Shown here one piece after another: positions 26,488-36,567 of a stretch of 64,000 nucleotides of DNA. The stretch lies in contig NZ_JACZFS010000065.1 in NCBI RefSeq assembly GCF_014904795.1, positions 1 through 64,000 of the forward strand, in the 5' to 3' direction. This stretch comes from Nisaea nitritireducens (GTDB lineage: Bacteria > Pseudomonadota > Alphaproteobacteria > Thalassobaculales > Thalassobaculaceae). Positions within the stretch are counted from its first letter, which is position 1; each line of letters starts with the position of its first letter. A program made the position numbers and the translations under genes. Below the pieces are notes generated by a model that was not told the origin of the DNA, did not search any database, and saw only the letters and a program-made list of their open reading frames with translations.

Positions 26488-27243
26488 ATGGGTATTCTTG
26501 AAGTCAAAGGGGTCAACAAACGCTTCGGCGGTTTGAAGGCTCTTGACGAGGTCAATCTAAATGTCGAAGCCGGCGCTGTGCATGCGATCATAGGGCCGAA
26601 CGGTGCGGGCAAGTCGACCTTTCTGAATTGCCTGGTCGGCCGGCTGGAGCCGGATACGGGGACCGTGGATTTCGATGGCAGCTCTTTGCTCAACCTTGAG
26701 CCGCATGAGATCAACCAGCTGGGCGTCAGCCGGGTGTTCCAGACACCGGAGATTTTCGGCGATCTCGACCTGCTCGAAAATGTGATGATTCCGACGCTGG
26801 CGCGACGGGACGGTCCGATCAAGCTGGATGCCTGGAGCCGGGTGGATCATCTCGTGGAGGTCCGGGAACGGGCCGAGGAACAGCTGCAGGATGTAGGGCT
26901 GTTCGAAAAGCGGGATATGACGGCCAGCAGTTTGTCGCGTGGTGACAAGCGGAGGTTGGAACTCGCCATGTGTCTCGTGCAGGACCCAAAGCTTCTGCTG
27001 CTGGACGAGCCGACTGCCGGCATGTCTCGGGCTGATACAAACAACACCATCGACCTGCTGAAGAAAATTGGCGAGCGCGGGATTACAAAGATCGTAATCG
27101 AGCATGACATGCATGTCGTGTTCTCGCTTGCCAACAAGATCTCCGTGATGGCCCAGGGAACCGTGATTGCGGAGGGCAAACCGGAGGATATCAAAGGCGA
27201 TCCGCGGGTCCAGGAAGCCTATCTCGGGGGAGCCCATCTATGA
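26488..27243 (+). CDS. HAAT ABC transporter ATPase (LivG-type)
   Basis: The 251-residue cytoplasmic ATPase has Walker A GPNGAGKST, Q-loop region VSRVFQTPEIFGDLDLLENV, signature SLSRGDKRRLELAM and Walker B LLLLDEPTAGMS, then the H-loop in IVIEHDMHVVF. The signature LSRGDKR differs from the usual LSGGQ/LSYGQ but is seen in a LivG subgroup. The ATG at 26488 has GGGAG upstream; a TTG one codon earlier is less likely. It overlaps the next ATPase gene by four bases (ATGA). Confidence 0.93.
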   Translation: MGILEVKGVNKRFGGLKALDEVNLNVEAGAVHAIIGPNGAGKSTFLNCLVGRLEPDTGTVDFDGSSLLNLEPHEINQLGVSRVFQTPEIFGDLDLLENVMIPTLARRDGPIKLDAWSRVDHLVEVRERAEEQLQDVGLFEKRDMTASSLSRGDKRRLELAMCLVQDPKLLLLDEPTAGMSRADTNNTIDLLKKIGERGITKIVIEHDMHVVFSLANKISVMAQGTVIAEGKPEDIKGDPRVQEAYLGGAHL

Positions 27244-28028
27244 GCACCGAAACCCTGACCACGCAGCCGGCGGGCAGCGCGCTTAAGAAACCGGAAAACC
27301 CGATCAAGAACCATGGCACGCCGCCAGCCTATTTCTCCTGTTGGGGGCTGCAGGCCTATTACGGCGAGAGCTACATCGTGCAGGATGTCAGCTTCAATAT
27401 TCATGAGGGTGAAATTGTCGCCTTGCTTGGGCGGAATGGGGCTGGAAAGACATCCACATTGCGTTCCATCGCACGGGCTGGTGACCCGCAATTGCACCAT
27501 GGGGAAATCTGGCTCGATCACCAACCGCTGCACGAAATGTCCAATTTTCAGGCCGCGCAGAACGGTGTCGGCCTGGTGCAGGAAGACCGGCGGATTATTC
27601 CCGGCCTGACAGTCGAGGAAAATCTTGAATTGGCCCAGATCAACAAGCCGCACGGCTGGTCGATCGAGCGGCTCTATGAGCATTTCCCGCGTCTGGCGGA
27701 ACGCCGCAAGCAGGAGGGGATCACGATGTCCGGCGGCGAGCAGCAGATGCTGGCGGTCGCCCGTGCCCTTGCCCGGGACGTGAAACTGCTACTCCTGGAT
27801 GAGCCCTATGAAGGGCTGGCTCCGGTCATCGTCCAGGAGATCGAAAAGATCCTTGAGGAAATCAAAACCCTCGGGATGACCTCCATTATTGTTGAACAAA
27901 ATGCGATCGCGGCTCTGCACTTGGCAGACCGTGCCCTGATCCTCGATATGGGTCAGATCGTCTTCGACGGCACCGCGCAAGAAGTGCTGGATGATGAGGC
28001 ACTCCGTCAGGAGTATCTCGCGATCTGA
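27240..28028 (+). CDS. HAAT ABC transporter ATPase (LivF-type)
   Basis: A 262-residue ATPase with Walker A GRNGAGKTST, the LivF signature MSGGEQQMLAVARAL, Walker B LLLLDEPYEGLAP and H-loop IIVEQNAIAALH. It has an N-terminal extension of about 33 polar residues before the ATPase fold (PPAYFSCWGLQAYYGES). The start ATG overlaps the LivG-type stop, giving coupled translation of the two ATPases. It is the last gene of the operon; a clear terminator follows. Confidence 0.93.
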   Translation: MSTETLTTQPAGSALKKPENPIKNHGTPPAYFSCWGLQAYYGESYIVQDVSFNIHEGEIVALLGRNGAGKTSTLRSIARAGDPQLHHGEIWLDHQPLHEMSNFQAAQNGVGLVQEDRRIIPGLTVEENLELAQINKPHGWSIERLYEHFPRLAERRKQEGITMSGGEQQMLAVARALARDVKLLLLDEPYEGLAPVIVQEIEKILEEIKTLGMTSIIVEQNAIAALHLADRALILDMGQIVFDGTAQEVLDDEALRQEYLAI

Positions 28029-28071
28029 TTTATCGGGTGCCGTAGCGGATCTCCTGTTCGCGGTACCTATG

Positions 28072-28102
28072 AGCCCCGCTTTATGCGGGGCTTTTTCTTT
28101 TT
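28072..28102 (+). terminator. Rho-independent terminator of the ABC transporter operon
   Basis: An 8-pair stem AGCCCCGC / GCGGGGCT with loop TTTAT, followed by TTTTTCTTTTT. It lies 44 bases after the last ATPase stop codon. Confidence 0.92.
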
Positions 28103-28185
28103 GTGCCCGCTGCTTCCGGGGGATGGCTTGCCTGATCCGAACGGCGCACTAATTCCGTGCGCGTCAGACCTCTCGGGAGATTGCC

Positions 28186-28776
28186 ATGACTGTATTTGCG
28201 CGCCGGTCGTTGCTGTTTCTGCTTATCGTACCGTTGCTGGCCACGGCGTTGATTAAGCCATCGCTGGCAAGCGATACCCGCATGGGATGGGAACATCTTG
28301 CGGCACCGCGGACTTTCGCAATCATGCGTCATGCGATCGCGCCCGGAACAGGCGATCCGGACGAATTCCGGATTGGCGATTGCTCGACGCAGCGCAATCT
28401 CGACGAGAGAGGCCGCGCGCAGGCGCGACGCATCGGCGCTGCGGTGCGTCGCGCCGGTGTGGAAGTTGACCGGATACTTTCCAGTCAATGGTGCCGCTGC
28501 CTCGAGACAGCGGAACTGCTCGGCCTGGGGACGACAGAGGAATTGGCCAGCCTGAACTCTTTCTTCGCCGACAGGTCAACCGGGGCCGAGCAGACGGAAG
28601 GGCTGCGCGCATTTCTTGGGGCGCTGCCGGATGACGAGAGAGTTGTTCTCGTGACGCATCAGGTCAACATCACCGCTTTGACAGGTGTCTACCCGGCCTC
28701 CGGCGAGGTGATCCTGTTCAGGATCGAGGATGACGGTACGGCGACGGTTCTCGAGCGAATCAGGACTGAATCCTGA
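28186..28776 (+). CDS. Exported histidine phosphatase family protein
   Basis: A 196-residue protein with an N-terminal signal peptide (RRSLLFLLIVPLLATALI...LAS) and a phosphoglycerate-mutase fold. The catalytic histidine is in IMRHAIAPG, and family motifs CSTQRNLDERGRAQARRIG, ILSSQWCRCLETAEL and LVTHQVNITAL follow. It is probably periplasmic. It resembles the protein at 11760 (CTTQRPLSELGRDQSRRIG) closely enough to be a paralogue. The start ATG lacks a very strong ribosome site (GGGAGA). No obvious operon partner; the substrate is unknown. Confidence 0.86.
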   Translation: MTVFARRSLLFLLIVPLLATALIKPSLASDTRMGWEHLAAPRTFAIMRHAIAPGTGDPDEFRIGDCSTQRNLDERGRAQARRIGAAVRRAGVEVDRILSSQWCRCLETAELLGLGTTEELASLNSFFADRSTGAEQTEGLRAFLGALPDDERVVLVTHQVNITALTGVYPASGEVILFRIEDDGTATVLERIRTES

Positions 28777-28866
28777 ACCCTTCCGGATACCGGGATAGCT
28801 TCTTGTCCGGGCCGTCGATCTCCGCGATCCTCCTGCATCATGTCAATGAGCGGGGAGACGCGATCA

Positions 28867-29241
28867 ATGTCCGGGCAGAATTTCTTTAATCTTCATGATC
28901 TTGACCAAGGCATTCAACGCACCCTCGCCGAAGGGCTGACGGCGCGGATCTTTCCGGGCGAGAACCTGATGTTCTCCATCGTGCGCATTGAGCCGCATGC
29001 CGAAGGCTCGATGCACAGCCACCCGGAAGAGCAATGGGGCATCATGCTCGAAGGCAGCGGCGTGCGAACGCAGGATGGCGTGGAGCATGCGGTAAAGGCC
29101 GGTGATTTCTGGTGTACGCCCGGCGATGTCGTGCACGGGCTGAAAGCCGGTCCGGACGGCTGCTTTGTGATCGACGTCTTCAGCCCGCCGCGCGGCGACT
29201 ATAAGAAAGCCGGCAGCGGGTACGGTGCCGATAACGGATAG
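28867..29241 (+). CDS. Small cupin-fold protein
   Basis: A single-domain cupin of about 124 residues with the two metal-binding motifs: GSMHSHPEEQWGIMLEGSG (motif 1, His-His-Glu) and PGDVVHGLKAGPDG (motif 2, His). The frame is open from an ATG at 28840, but the ATG at 28867 has a GGGGAG site and gives MSGQNFFNLHDLDQ, so I start there. Such proteins bind a metal and act as dioxygenases, isomerases or sensors; nothing nearby shows which. Confidence 0.85.
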   Translation: MSGQNFFNLHDLDQGIQRTLAEGLTARIFPGENLMFSIVRIEPHAEGSMHSHPEEQWGIMLEGSGVRTQDGVEHAVKAGDFWCTPGDVVHGLKAGPDGCFVIDVFSPPRGDYKKAGSGYGADNG

Positions 29242-29395
29242 CGGCCGCTCCGCTTGCCGTATCTACTGTCGGCTTTGTTCATCAACGCTGCCTGTTGAAT
29301 TTTAAAGCGCCAGAAGCCTTTCAGGCTGCATGGAGAGCTTCAGTGTTTTCAAGGGGCCGGATCGATGCGATGGATCTGCTCCGGTTACTCTGCCG

Positions 29396-31633
29396 TCAGG
29401 AGGGGGGAGTGATTGCCGTTTGTCTCTCCGGGTGACTGTGCAGGGTAAATCTGCCCAGCGCAGTTCGGAGGTCTGCAATCTCGAGCGGCTTTGTCAGCAC
29501 AAACTGCATGCCCGCACTCAGATATTCGTCTTTCTGGTCCTGAAACGCGTTCGCGGTCAGCCCGATGATGGGTAATTTCTCCGGGTTGCGGGCGAACTGC
29601 CTGATAGAGACGGTTGCCTGCACGCCATCCATGTTGGGCATCTGCACATCCATCAGAATGACGTCGTAGGCTTCGGGGGCGTTACGGACGAGATTCAGCG
29701 CAATTTCCCCGTCTTGTGCAATCGTCACGGCATGACCATCCCGCTCCAGCATGGCCTGGGTGATCATCTGGTTGATGTCATTGTCCTCAGCAACCAGGAC
29801 TCGCAGGTGCGGAATGTCGGCATCTTTGACGATTTCATCGATAACCTGTTGATTTCTGGCTATCTCAGTGTCGACGGATAAGCGGAACGTCGTACCGGCG
29901 CCAACCTCGCTTTCGACTGTTAATCTGGCACCGATAGCGTCGGCAATACGTTTGGAAATGTTCAGGCCAAGTCCTGTGCCGCCACCATGGCGGATTCCGA
30001 CGTCGGTCTGTGTGAATTCCTCGAAGATATCATCGATATCGTCTATCGCGATCCCCGGGCCGGTGTCGGACACTTCGAACGAAATCCGGCAGGTTTTTCC
30101 ATCGCCGAGCATCTGGCTGCGGGCAACAAGATCAACGCTCCCGGTCTCCGTAAATTTGATGGCATTGCCGATCAGATTGAACAGGATCTGGCGAATATGA
30201 TCGAAATCGCCATAGAGGAAAGTCTCGCTCTCGTCGATCACGCTGCCGCGGAAGCCCAAGCCTTTCATCTCCGCCCGGATCCGGAACATGGATTCCATCG
30301 CGTTCATCATGGCCGGAAGGGAGAAGCGCTCCTTGGAGATGGTAATCCGGCCTGCTTCAATTCGGGCGAAATCCAGCACCTGATTGATCAGGGTGAGCAA
30401 AAACAACCCGGATTCCTTAGCGATAGAAAGCTTCTGGGCTATGTCCGGCGCTACTGCCTTCTTGTCGATGAGCTGGAGCATCCCGAGGATGCCATTCAGT
30501 GGTGTTCGGATCTCGTGTGACATGGACGTGAGAAACCGGGATTTGGCTTCGCTGGCGGTTTCCGCGTTCTGGCGGGCGATGTGCAGCTCTTTGTGAAGGT
30601 CGGCGATTTCGGTGATGTCGAGCAGGGCCAGCAGGAAGAATGTTTGGTTGGTACCCGCAACCACGCGTATCCGCAGATGAATTTGGATGTCCTGGCCGTC
30701 ACTGCGCCGGGCAACCATTTGCATGCCGCCGTCTTCTGCCTGCAAATTCTGTGCACCGAAAGTCAGCTTTCCTTCCAGGGAACGACGGTCTTCTTCAAAT
30801 TCCTCCGGGATCAGGGATTCTATGGCGCGGCCGGACAGCTCATCGATCGAGTAACCGAGTAGCCGCTCTGTCTGCCGGTTGATCCGGAAAATATGTCCTG
30901 TGCTGTCGACGCTCACCAGTGCGTTCGGAGACTCGTTATATAACTGCTCGATATAGGCGAGGGATGCGTTCAGGCGTGCGTTGATCCGCGACGCCCTGAT
31001 CAGCAATACGATCATGCCGGAGGCGCCCGCCAAAATGAGGACCACGACGAACGATCCCTGCTTCAGGGTGCTCATCGCGTCGTTGAAAGAGGCCTGGGCA
31101 ATCTTTTCCTGCTGGAAACTTCGGATCTCGTTCAGACCCTGGAGCTTTTCGAGGGCGACCAGCGCGGCGTTGTCGTCGACACGGACAAGTTTGTCCAGCT
31201 CGTTCACGCTGAGCTCTTGGTAGAGGCGGATCGTCTCTTTCTCTTTTGCAAGGTAATCGTCAATCGTTGCCTGTACGTCATTCAGAAGGCTTTGCTCTTC
31301 GGCGGAGGGGAGAACGAATTTCAGAGCAGCGATCTCGGTAAGGGCTGCAAACGCGCTCTTCTTCATGCGCTCCAGGTAAACCGGATCGCGCCGCAATACG
31401 AAGTTCTTGAAATTGTGTATGAAACCGCCGTAGCCGAGATGGCGTTGCAGCGCATTGAGGCTTCCGGAAACATTCCGGGTCTGATCGTTGTACTGGCGCC
31501 AGGAGGTTTCTGCGGCGTTAAATCGGCTCGCGGCCTGAATGCCGAGGAACAGCATTGCGGCGATGCTGGCGGTCGCGAGAATGACGACCACGGCAATTCC
31601 AGAATGTCTGTTCACGAGACTTCTGCTCGCCAT
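29396..31633 (-). CDS. Hybrid sensor histidine kinase with PAS and receiver domains
   Basis: A membrane kinase of 745 residues. Order: helix near 12-32, extracytoplasmic helical sensor (to about 190), second helix (SFVVVLILAGASGMIVLLI), PAS (about 230-350, with ESPNALVSVDSTGHIFRINR), histidine box TSMSHEIRTPLNGILG, ATPase boxes NLIGNAIKFTETG, VSDTGPGIAID and GGTGLGLNIS, then a C-terminal receiver with LVAEDNDINQ, phospho-acceptor VILMDVQMPNMDG and LTANAF. The ATG at 31633 has GGGAG upstream. It is monocistronic as far as can be seen, with no Hpt domain or separate regulator near. The signal is unknown. Confidence 0.92.
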   Translation of the reverse strand: MASRSLVNRHSGIAVVVILATASIAAMLFLGIQAASRFNAAETSWRQYNDQTRNVSGSLNALQRHLGYGGFIHNFKNFVLRRDPVYLERMKKSAFAALTEIAALKFVLPSAEEQSLLNDVQATIDDYLAKEKETIRLYQELSVNELDKLVRVDDNAALVALEKLQGLNEIRSFQQEKIAQASFNDAMSTLKQGSFVVVLILAGASGMIVLLIRASRINARLNASLAYIEQLYNESPNALVSVDSTGHIFRINRQTERLLGYSIDELSGRAIESLIPEEFEEDRRSLEGKLTFGAQNLQAEDGGMQMVARRSDGQDIQIHLRIRVVAGTNQTFFLLALLDITEIADLHKELHIARQNAETASEAKSRFLTSMSHEIRTPLNGILGMLQLIDKKAVAPDIAQKLSIAKESGLFLLTLINQVLDFARIEAGRITISKERFSLPAMMNAMESMFRIRAEMKGLGFRGSVIDESETFLYGDFDHIRQILFNLIGNAIKFTETGSVDLVARSQMLGDGKTCRISFEVSDTGPGIAIDDIDDIFEEFTQTDVGIRHGGGTGLGLNISKRIADAIGARLTVESEVGAGTTFRLSVDTEIARNQQVIDEIVKDADIPHLRVLVAEDNDINQMITQAMLERDGHAVTIAQDGEIALNLVRNAPEAYDVILMDVQMPNMDGVQATVSIRQFARNPEKLPIIGLTANAFQDQKDEYLSAGMQFVLTKPLEIADLRTALGRFTLHSHPERQTAITPPS

Positions 31634-31806
31634 CAATATGCTCCCTGGTGGCCGCTTCCTGTTCTACGGGAGCGGTGCGGGGGAGGCGTTCATGTGGCGC
31701 CCCTCTTTGCAGGTATTTCGCATAATAGGATAAACTTTTAGTTAAAATCGTATGGCTTTGCCTCTTCATCCATGCTGGGTTGCGTCAGTGCATCGGGCAG
31801 CATCTT

Positions 31807-33765
31807 TCAGCTGCGGGAGAGCACTTCCGACGGGTCGAGCCTGGAGGCATTGCGTGCCGGCAGGTAGCCAAAGACGACCCCGATCAGCGTCGCGCAGATC
31901 ACTGCCGAGACGATGGCGGTGTTCGAATAGACCAGGCTGAAGCTCGACCCGAGCATGCTGAAGAGCACCCCGAAACCGAGCGCGGCCAGGATGCCGAGCA
32001 CGCCGCTGATCAGGCAGACCAGCACGGCCTCGATCAGGAACTGCTGCAGGATGTCACCCTGGCGGGCGCCGACCGCCATACGCACGCCGATCTCGGTGAT
32101 CCGTTCGGATACCGAGACCAGCATGATGTTCATCACCCCGATGCCGCCGACGGCGAGCGAAATCAGTGCGATCGCGGAGATCAGCAGGGCCATGGTCTGC
32201 GTGGTGCTGGTGATGCTCTGGCGGATTTCGTCTGTATTGAGGATAAAGAAATCCTTCGCGCCGTGCCGTTGCGTCAGCATGTCCGTGACGGTCTGCTCGG
32301 CGACGTCCATATCGGTGCTCTCGTCCACGCGCAGGATGATACTGCGGAGGGACGTGCTGCCGAGGAAGCGGGTCTGCACGGTGGTGTAGGGCAGATAGAC
32401 GGAGAGGTTCTGCCGGCCGCCGAAGCTGCTCTGGCTGGAAGAAACGATGCCGATCACAAGGCAGGGAACGGTATCGATGAAGATCACGCTGCCAATGGCG
32501 GTGTCCGTTGCGCCTGGAAAGAGCGTGTTCCGCGTGTTCTCGTCGATCACGACTTCCTGAGTCCGGAAGCGAATACTGTCTGTGTCCAGCAGCCGGCCTT
32601 CCACCAGCTCGGTTGCTTTCGCGGCGAAATACTGGTCGCCCACGCCGCTGATCTGGGCGTTGGCCTCGACCGGCCCGAAGCGGACCGTTCCGGAGGAGGA
32701 GACGGTCGGTGTGACCGCCGCGGCAAAATACTGTTTTTCCAGTTCCGCCGCGTCGCTCACCACCAGAGTCCTGATCCTGCCGGAGCGCAGATCGCCGAAA
32801 TTCTTACCGGGGAAGATCTCCAGCGTGTTGGTGCCGAGTCGGCGGATATTCTCGAGCACCTGCCGCTGCGAGCCTTCGCCGAGGGCCAGAACGCAGACAA
32901 CCGACGCAATGCCGATGACGATGCCGAGCATGGTCAGGGAAGTCCGCAGCTTATGCGCCCGCATGGCGAGCAGGGCCATCTGGAAGGCTTCGGAAAACCG
33001 GTCAACCGCCGCTTTCCAGGCGGATGCGGACTGGCCGCTGGTCGCTGGTCGCTCGGCTGACTGGATCTGTTTTGCCGGGCGGGTCTGCCGGTCCGCGATG
33101 ATCTCGCCGTCGCTGATCTCGATGATGCGCTCGGCCTGGGCGGCGACTTCCGGGTCGTGCGTGACGATGATGACGGTGCGTCCGTCCTCGTGCAGCTCAT
33201 GCAGGATGCGCAGCACTTCCTCGCTGCTTTTCTTGTCCAGCGCGCCTGTCGGCTCATCCGCCAGGATCACGTCCGCGTCGTTCATCAGGGCACGGGCAAT
33301 CGAGACCCGCTGTTGCTGGCCACCCGAGAGTTGGCCCGGCCGGTGTTCCGCGCGATCCGCCATGCCGAGGCGATCCAGTAACTGGTGCGCTTTCTCCAGC
33401 CGGTCGGCGCTGCGCTGTCCGGCATAGATGGCAGGGATTTCGACATTCCCCGCCGCCGTCAGTTCGGCGAGCAGATTGTAGCGCTGGAAGATGAAGCCGA
33501 AATGCTCGCGCCGCAGTGCCGCCAGGTCGTCCGGGCCGAGTGCATCGGTGGGTTTGCCGGAGACCCGGTAGGTGCCGGATGTCGGTTTGTCGAGGCAGCC
33601 GAGCACGTTCATCAGTGTCGACTTGCCGGAGCCGGACGCGCCGATGATCGCGACCATCTCGCCGGCTTCGATAGTGAGGTCGATGCCTTTCAGCGCTTCG
33701 ACATAGCCGTCGCCGGAGGGAAAGGCGCGGCGCAGGTTTTCGATCAGGATAAGGGGATCGGCCAT
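31807..33765 (-). CDS. macB: MacB-type ABC exporter (ATPase fused to permease)
   Basis: The ATPase half (residues 1-230) has Walker [10 protein letters not shown], signature [15 protein letters not shown] and Walker [13 protein letters not shown]. The second half has four helices around a large periplasmic domain of the MacB core fold, with [18 protein letters not shown], then [28 protein letters not shown]. The ORF extends upstream into macA, but the ATG at 33765 gives [11 protein letters not shown], four bases after the macA stop. With MacA and the outer-membrane factor it should form a tripartite pump. MacB pumps export macrolides, peptides or lipopeptides; the substrate here is unknown. 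Confidence 0.93.
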   Translation of the reverse strand: MADPLILIENLRRAFPSGDGYVEALKGIDLTIEAGEMVAIIGASGSGKSTLMNVLGCLDKPTSGTYRVSGKPTDALGPDDLAALRREHFGFIFQRYNLLAELTAAGNVEIPAIYAGQRSADRLEKAHQLLDRLGMADRAEHRPGQLSGGQQQRVSIARALMNDADVILADEPTGALDKKSSEEVLRILHELHEDGRTVIIVTHDPEVAAQAERIIEISDGEIIADRQTRPAKQIQSAERPATSGQSASAWKAAVDRFSEAFQMALLAMRAHKLRTSLTMLGIVIGIASVVCVLALGEGSQRQVLENIRRLGTNTLEIFPGKNFGDLRSGRIRTLVVSDAAELEKQYFAAAVTPTVSSSGTVRFGPVEANAQISGVGDQYFAAKATELVEGRLLDTDSIRFRTQEVVIDENTRNTLFPGATDTAIGSVIFIDTVPCLVIGIVSSSQSSFGGRQNLSVYLPYTTVQTRFLGSTSLRSIILRVDESTDMDVAEQTVTDMLTQRHGAKDFFILNTDEIRQSITSTTQTMALLISAIALISLAVGGIGVMNIMLVSVSERITEIGVRMAVGARQGDILQQFLIEAVLVCLISGVLGILAALGFGVLFSMLGSSFSLVYSNTAIVSAVICATLIGVVFGYLPARNASRLDPSEVLSRS

Positions 33766-33769
33766 GGCG

Positions 33770-34996
33770 TCAGAACCGCATCCGGAAACCGCGTCCGCCG
33801 GAGCCGGACGAAGCGCCGCCGGACTGTCCGACAATGACCTTTTCCCCCTCGGCGAGGCCAGATGTCACCTCGACCGTTACCTTGTCGTTGAGGCCGGTTT
33901 TGATCGTGCGATTGTCGACCTTGCCATCTGCGCCGAGAATGCGGACCCGATAGCTCCCATCCCCGGTCTTGCTGCCGAGCGCGGCCGCCGGGATGGTCAG
34001 TACGTCACGGGCCTGCTTGAGGACAATATGCACTTCCGCAGTCATGTAGGTGCGCAGCCGGCGATCCTCGTTCGGGATGTCGAAGGTTCCGATGTAGTAG
34101 ATTGCGGAGGAGCTTGACGATGAGGTGGATGAGCTGCTGCTGGACGAGGTGGTGATGGCGCTGTCGGAAGTGATCGATTCCGGTGCGGGCTCTATGGCCT
34201 TCAAAACAGCGTCGTAGCGCCGCTCAGGATCGCCGAGAATGGTGAAATAGACCGGCTGGCCGCGCTCCACCCGGACGACATCTGCTTCCGAGATCTCGGC
34301 GCGCACGGTCATGGTGTCGAGCTCGCCGAGAACGATGATTGTCGGCGCGGATTGCGCGGCGTTGACGGTCTGGCCTTCCTGGCTGACCACGGCCAGCACG
34401 GTGCCGTCCGTCGGCGCGATGATCTTTGTGTAGCCGAGATTGGCGTCGGCGGTCTCGACCGCGACCTCGGCTTCCACGATTTCGGCCCGCAGCGCCTCGA
34501 TCTGCGCCTCGGTGGTGCGCACGTCTGCTTCCGCCGCCTCGAAGTCTGCCTGGGAGACGGCCCGTTGGGCGACCATGGATTTTTGCCGGTTAAGGGTCAG
34601 GTTGTTCCGCGTCAGGGTCGCCTGTTTCTCGGCCAGCTGCGCCTTCACGTTGGCGAGTGCGGCCTCGGCGGTGCGCAGTGCATTGGTCTGGGTCACGGAA
34701 TCGATTTCCGCGATCAGGTCGCCTTCGAGAACCTCGTCGCCCAGAGTGACGTGCAAGGCCGTGATCTGGCCTGAAACCTGGGCGCCGACCGCCACGAGGG
34801 TGACCGGTTTCAGGATGCCGTTGGCGAGCACCGTTTCCTCGATGCTGCCGATCTTCGCCTGCCGCGTCACATAGGAGATTTCCCTGGAGGAGAAGAACCT
34901 GTCCCATGCGTAATAGCCGCCACCGGCTGCGGTGATCAGGACGAGCAGGGCAATGAGCAGGCGCCGGCGCCTGCGGGAGGTATGTGTGTTTGTCAT
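33770..34996 (-). CDS. macA: MacA-type periplasmic adaptor protein
   Basis: A 408-residue membrane-fusion protein with one N-terminal helix (LLIALLVLITAAGGGYYAW). Lipoyl half-motifs (VGAQVSGQITALHVTLGDEV and LGYTKIIAPTDGTVLAVVSQ) flank an alpha hairpin (AEAALANVKAQLAEKQATLT...). A beta-barrel domain follows, then a Gly/Ser-rich tail ending RGFRMRF. An unusual serine run (TTSSSSSSSTSSSSSS) sits where relatives have a short loop before YYIGTFDIPNEDRRLRTYM. Start is the ATG at 34996, not the upstream codons. It lies between the outer-membrane factor gene and macB. Confidence 0.92.
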   Translation of the reverse strand: MTNTHTSRRRRRLLIALLVLITAAGGGYYAWDRFFSSREISYVTRQAKIGSIEETVLANGILKPVTLVAVGAQVSGQITALHVTLGDEVLEGDLIAEIDSVTQTNALRTAEAALANVKAQLAEKQATLTRNNLTLNRQKSMVAQRAVSQADFEAAEADVRTTEAQIEALRAEIVEAEVAVETADANLGYTKIIAPTDGTVLAVVSQEGQTVNAAQSAPTIIVLGELDTMTVRAEISEADVVRVERGQPVYFTILGDPERRYDAVLKAIEPAPESITSDSAITTSSSSSSSTSSSSSSAIYYIGTFDIPNEDRRLRTYMTAEVHIVLKQARDVLTIPAAALGSKTGDGSYRVRILGADGKVDNRTIKTGLNDKVTVEVTSGLAEGEKVIVGQSGGASSGSGGRGFRMRF

Positions 34997-35028
34997 GATC
35001 GGGATACGGTCTGCATTTCGCTTGGGCT

Positions 35029-36489
35029 TCAGTCGAGGGGAACGGTCGTGGATGCGGGGGTGATGTCCCCGTTCACACCGTTCCATCCGCCGCCGAGCAC
35101 TTTGTTGAGAGTGACGTAGCCGGTGGCGATGGTGACCTGACTCTGCAGCAGGGAATCTTCCGCGGAATAGAGCGAGCGTTCCGCGTCGAGCACGTCGAGG
35201 AAACTGCTGGAGCCGGCCTGGTAGAGGGTTCGTGCCAGTTGCGCCGCATCCCGGTAAGCGTTCGCGGCCTCGGTCAATGAGCGATAGCGGATGCGCTCCT
35301 GCGCCAGGGTGACGATGGCGTTCTCGACATCCTCCAGCGCGGTCAGCACCGCCGAGCGGAAGGCGGCCTCGAACTGGTCGCGCTGGGCGACGGCGATGTC
35401 GACGGCCGCCGCAAGCTGGCCGCCATTGAAGATCGGCACGCTGACGGAGGGGCCGATGAGCCAGCCGATGGAAGACCCTTTTGCCAGATCGCCGATGCTG
35501 GAGCCGGAAGTGGAGATGCTGCCGGTCAGGCTGATACTGGGATAGCGGGCCGCCTCCGCCTCGCCGATCAGGGCGGTGTACTGGGCAAGCTGGCGTTCGG
35601 CGGAGCGTACGTCCGGCCGGGTCAGCAGGATATCCGCAGGCACGCCGGCGGGGATCGGCTTCTCGGGCACCGGGATCGGGGCATTATTCTCGATCCAGCC
35701 GGTCAGCGCAGCCGGCGGCTGGCCGGTCAGGACGCTCAGCCGGTGGACTGCCTGCGCGTATGAAACCTCGAGCGTCGGGATATTGGCTTCGGTGCTGCTG
35801 GCTTGTCCGGCTGCATTGGCCATGTCCGCGCCGGAACTGGCGCCGGCCCGGAACATCGAGCGGGTCAAGGCCTCGGTTTCGCGCTGGGAGTCGGCTGTCC
35901 GCCGGGCGAGGGCAATGCGGGCGCGGAAACCGCGGGCGGAGACATAGTTCGACGCGATATCGCCGATCAGCGTCAGCATGGTGTCGCGCAGATCCTCTTC
36001 CGCGGCGTCCAGGCTGTAGGCCGCAGCCTCGACCCGGCGCTGCTTGCCGCCGAACAGGTCGAGCTCCCAGCTCGCATCGAACCCGGCCTGGAAGTTCGTG
36101 CCGACCGAGCCGTTGGTTCGGTTCCGGTTGGCCGATCCGGTGCCGTCAAGCGTTGGCGACAGTGCGCCGCCGGCTTGCCGGTAGGTCGCACGTGCCTCGC
36201 GGATCTTTGCTTTTGCCGCAGCCAGGTCGAGATTTTGTCCGCGTGCCACGTCAACCAGCCGGTTCAGGGTCGCATCGTCGAGTGCCAGCCACCAGCGGGA
36301 GAGCGCGGGTGCGGCAACGGGCACTGCCGGGGTAATGGTGCTGTCCTGGCCGTTCCAGCGTGCGGGCACCGGCAGTTGCGGCAGGGCATAGTCCGGGCCG
36401 ACCGTGCAGGCCGCGAGCAGACCTGTCAGGGCAACAAGCGTGGCACGGGTCGCCGGGATGGCTTTTCCTGTATTACTCAAGAGGGGCAC
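35029..36489 (-). CDS. Outer-membrane efflux lipoprotein, NodT/TolC family
   Basis: An outer-membrane channel of the RND/Mac type with two OEP repeats; it carries a lipobox LLAACTVGPDY, hence a probable lipid anchor. Family segments include TPALSRWWLALDDATLNRLV, LDLAAAKAKIREARATYRQ, FDASWELDLFGGKQRRVEA and TRPDVRSAERQLAQYTALIG. The frame is open to 36567. A GTG at 36489 puts the lipid cysteine at about residue 28 and is preferred, but no start has a good ribosome site, so this is uncertain. It is first in the operon with macA and macB. Confidence 0.88.
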   Translation of the reverse strand: MPLLSNTGKAIPATRATLVALTGLLAACTVGPDYALPQLPVPARWNGQDSTITPAVPVAAPALSRWWLALDDATLNRLVDVARGQNLDLAAAKAKIREARATYRQAGGALSPTLDGTGSANRNRTNGSVGTNFQAGFDASWELDLFGGKQRRVEAAAYSLDAAEEDLRDTMLTLIGDIASNYVSARGFRARIALARRTADSQRETEALTRSMFRAGASSGADMANAAGQASSTEANIPTLEVSYAQAVHRLSVLTGQPPAALTGWIENNAPIPVPEKPIPAGVPADILLTRPDVRSAERQLAQYTALIGEAEAARYPSISLTGSISTSGSSIGDLAKGSSIGWLIGPSVSVPIFNGGQLAAAVDIAVAQRDQFEAAFRSAVLTALEDVENAIVTLAQERIRYRSLTEAANAYRDAAQLARTLYQAGSSSFLDVLDAERSLYSAEDSLLQSQVTIATGYVTLNKVLGGGWNGVNGDITPASTTVPLD

Positions 36490-36567
36490 TCTATTGGTCG
36501 GCCGAACTTTGACATCTGCCGGCGAGTGGTCGTAACGGCGAGAACCGCCGGCGAAAAATCGGGACAT

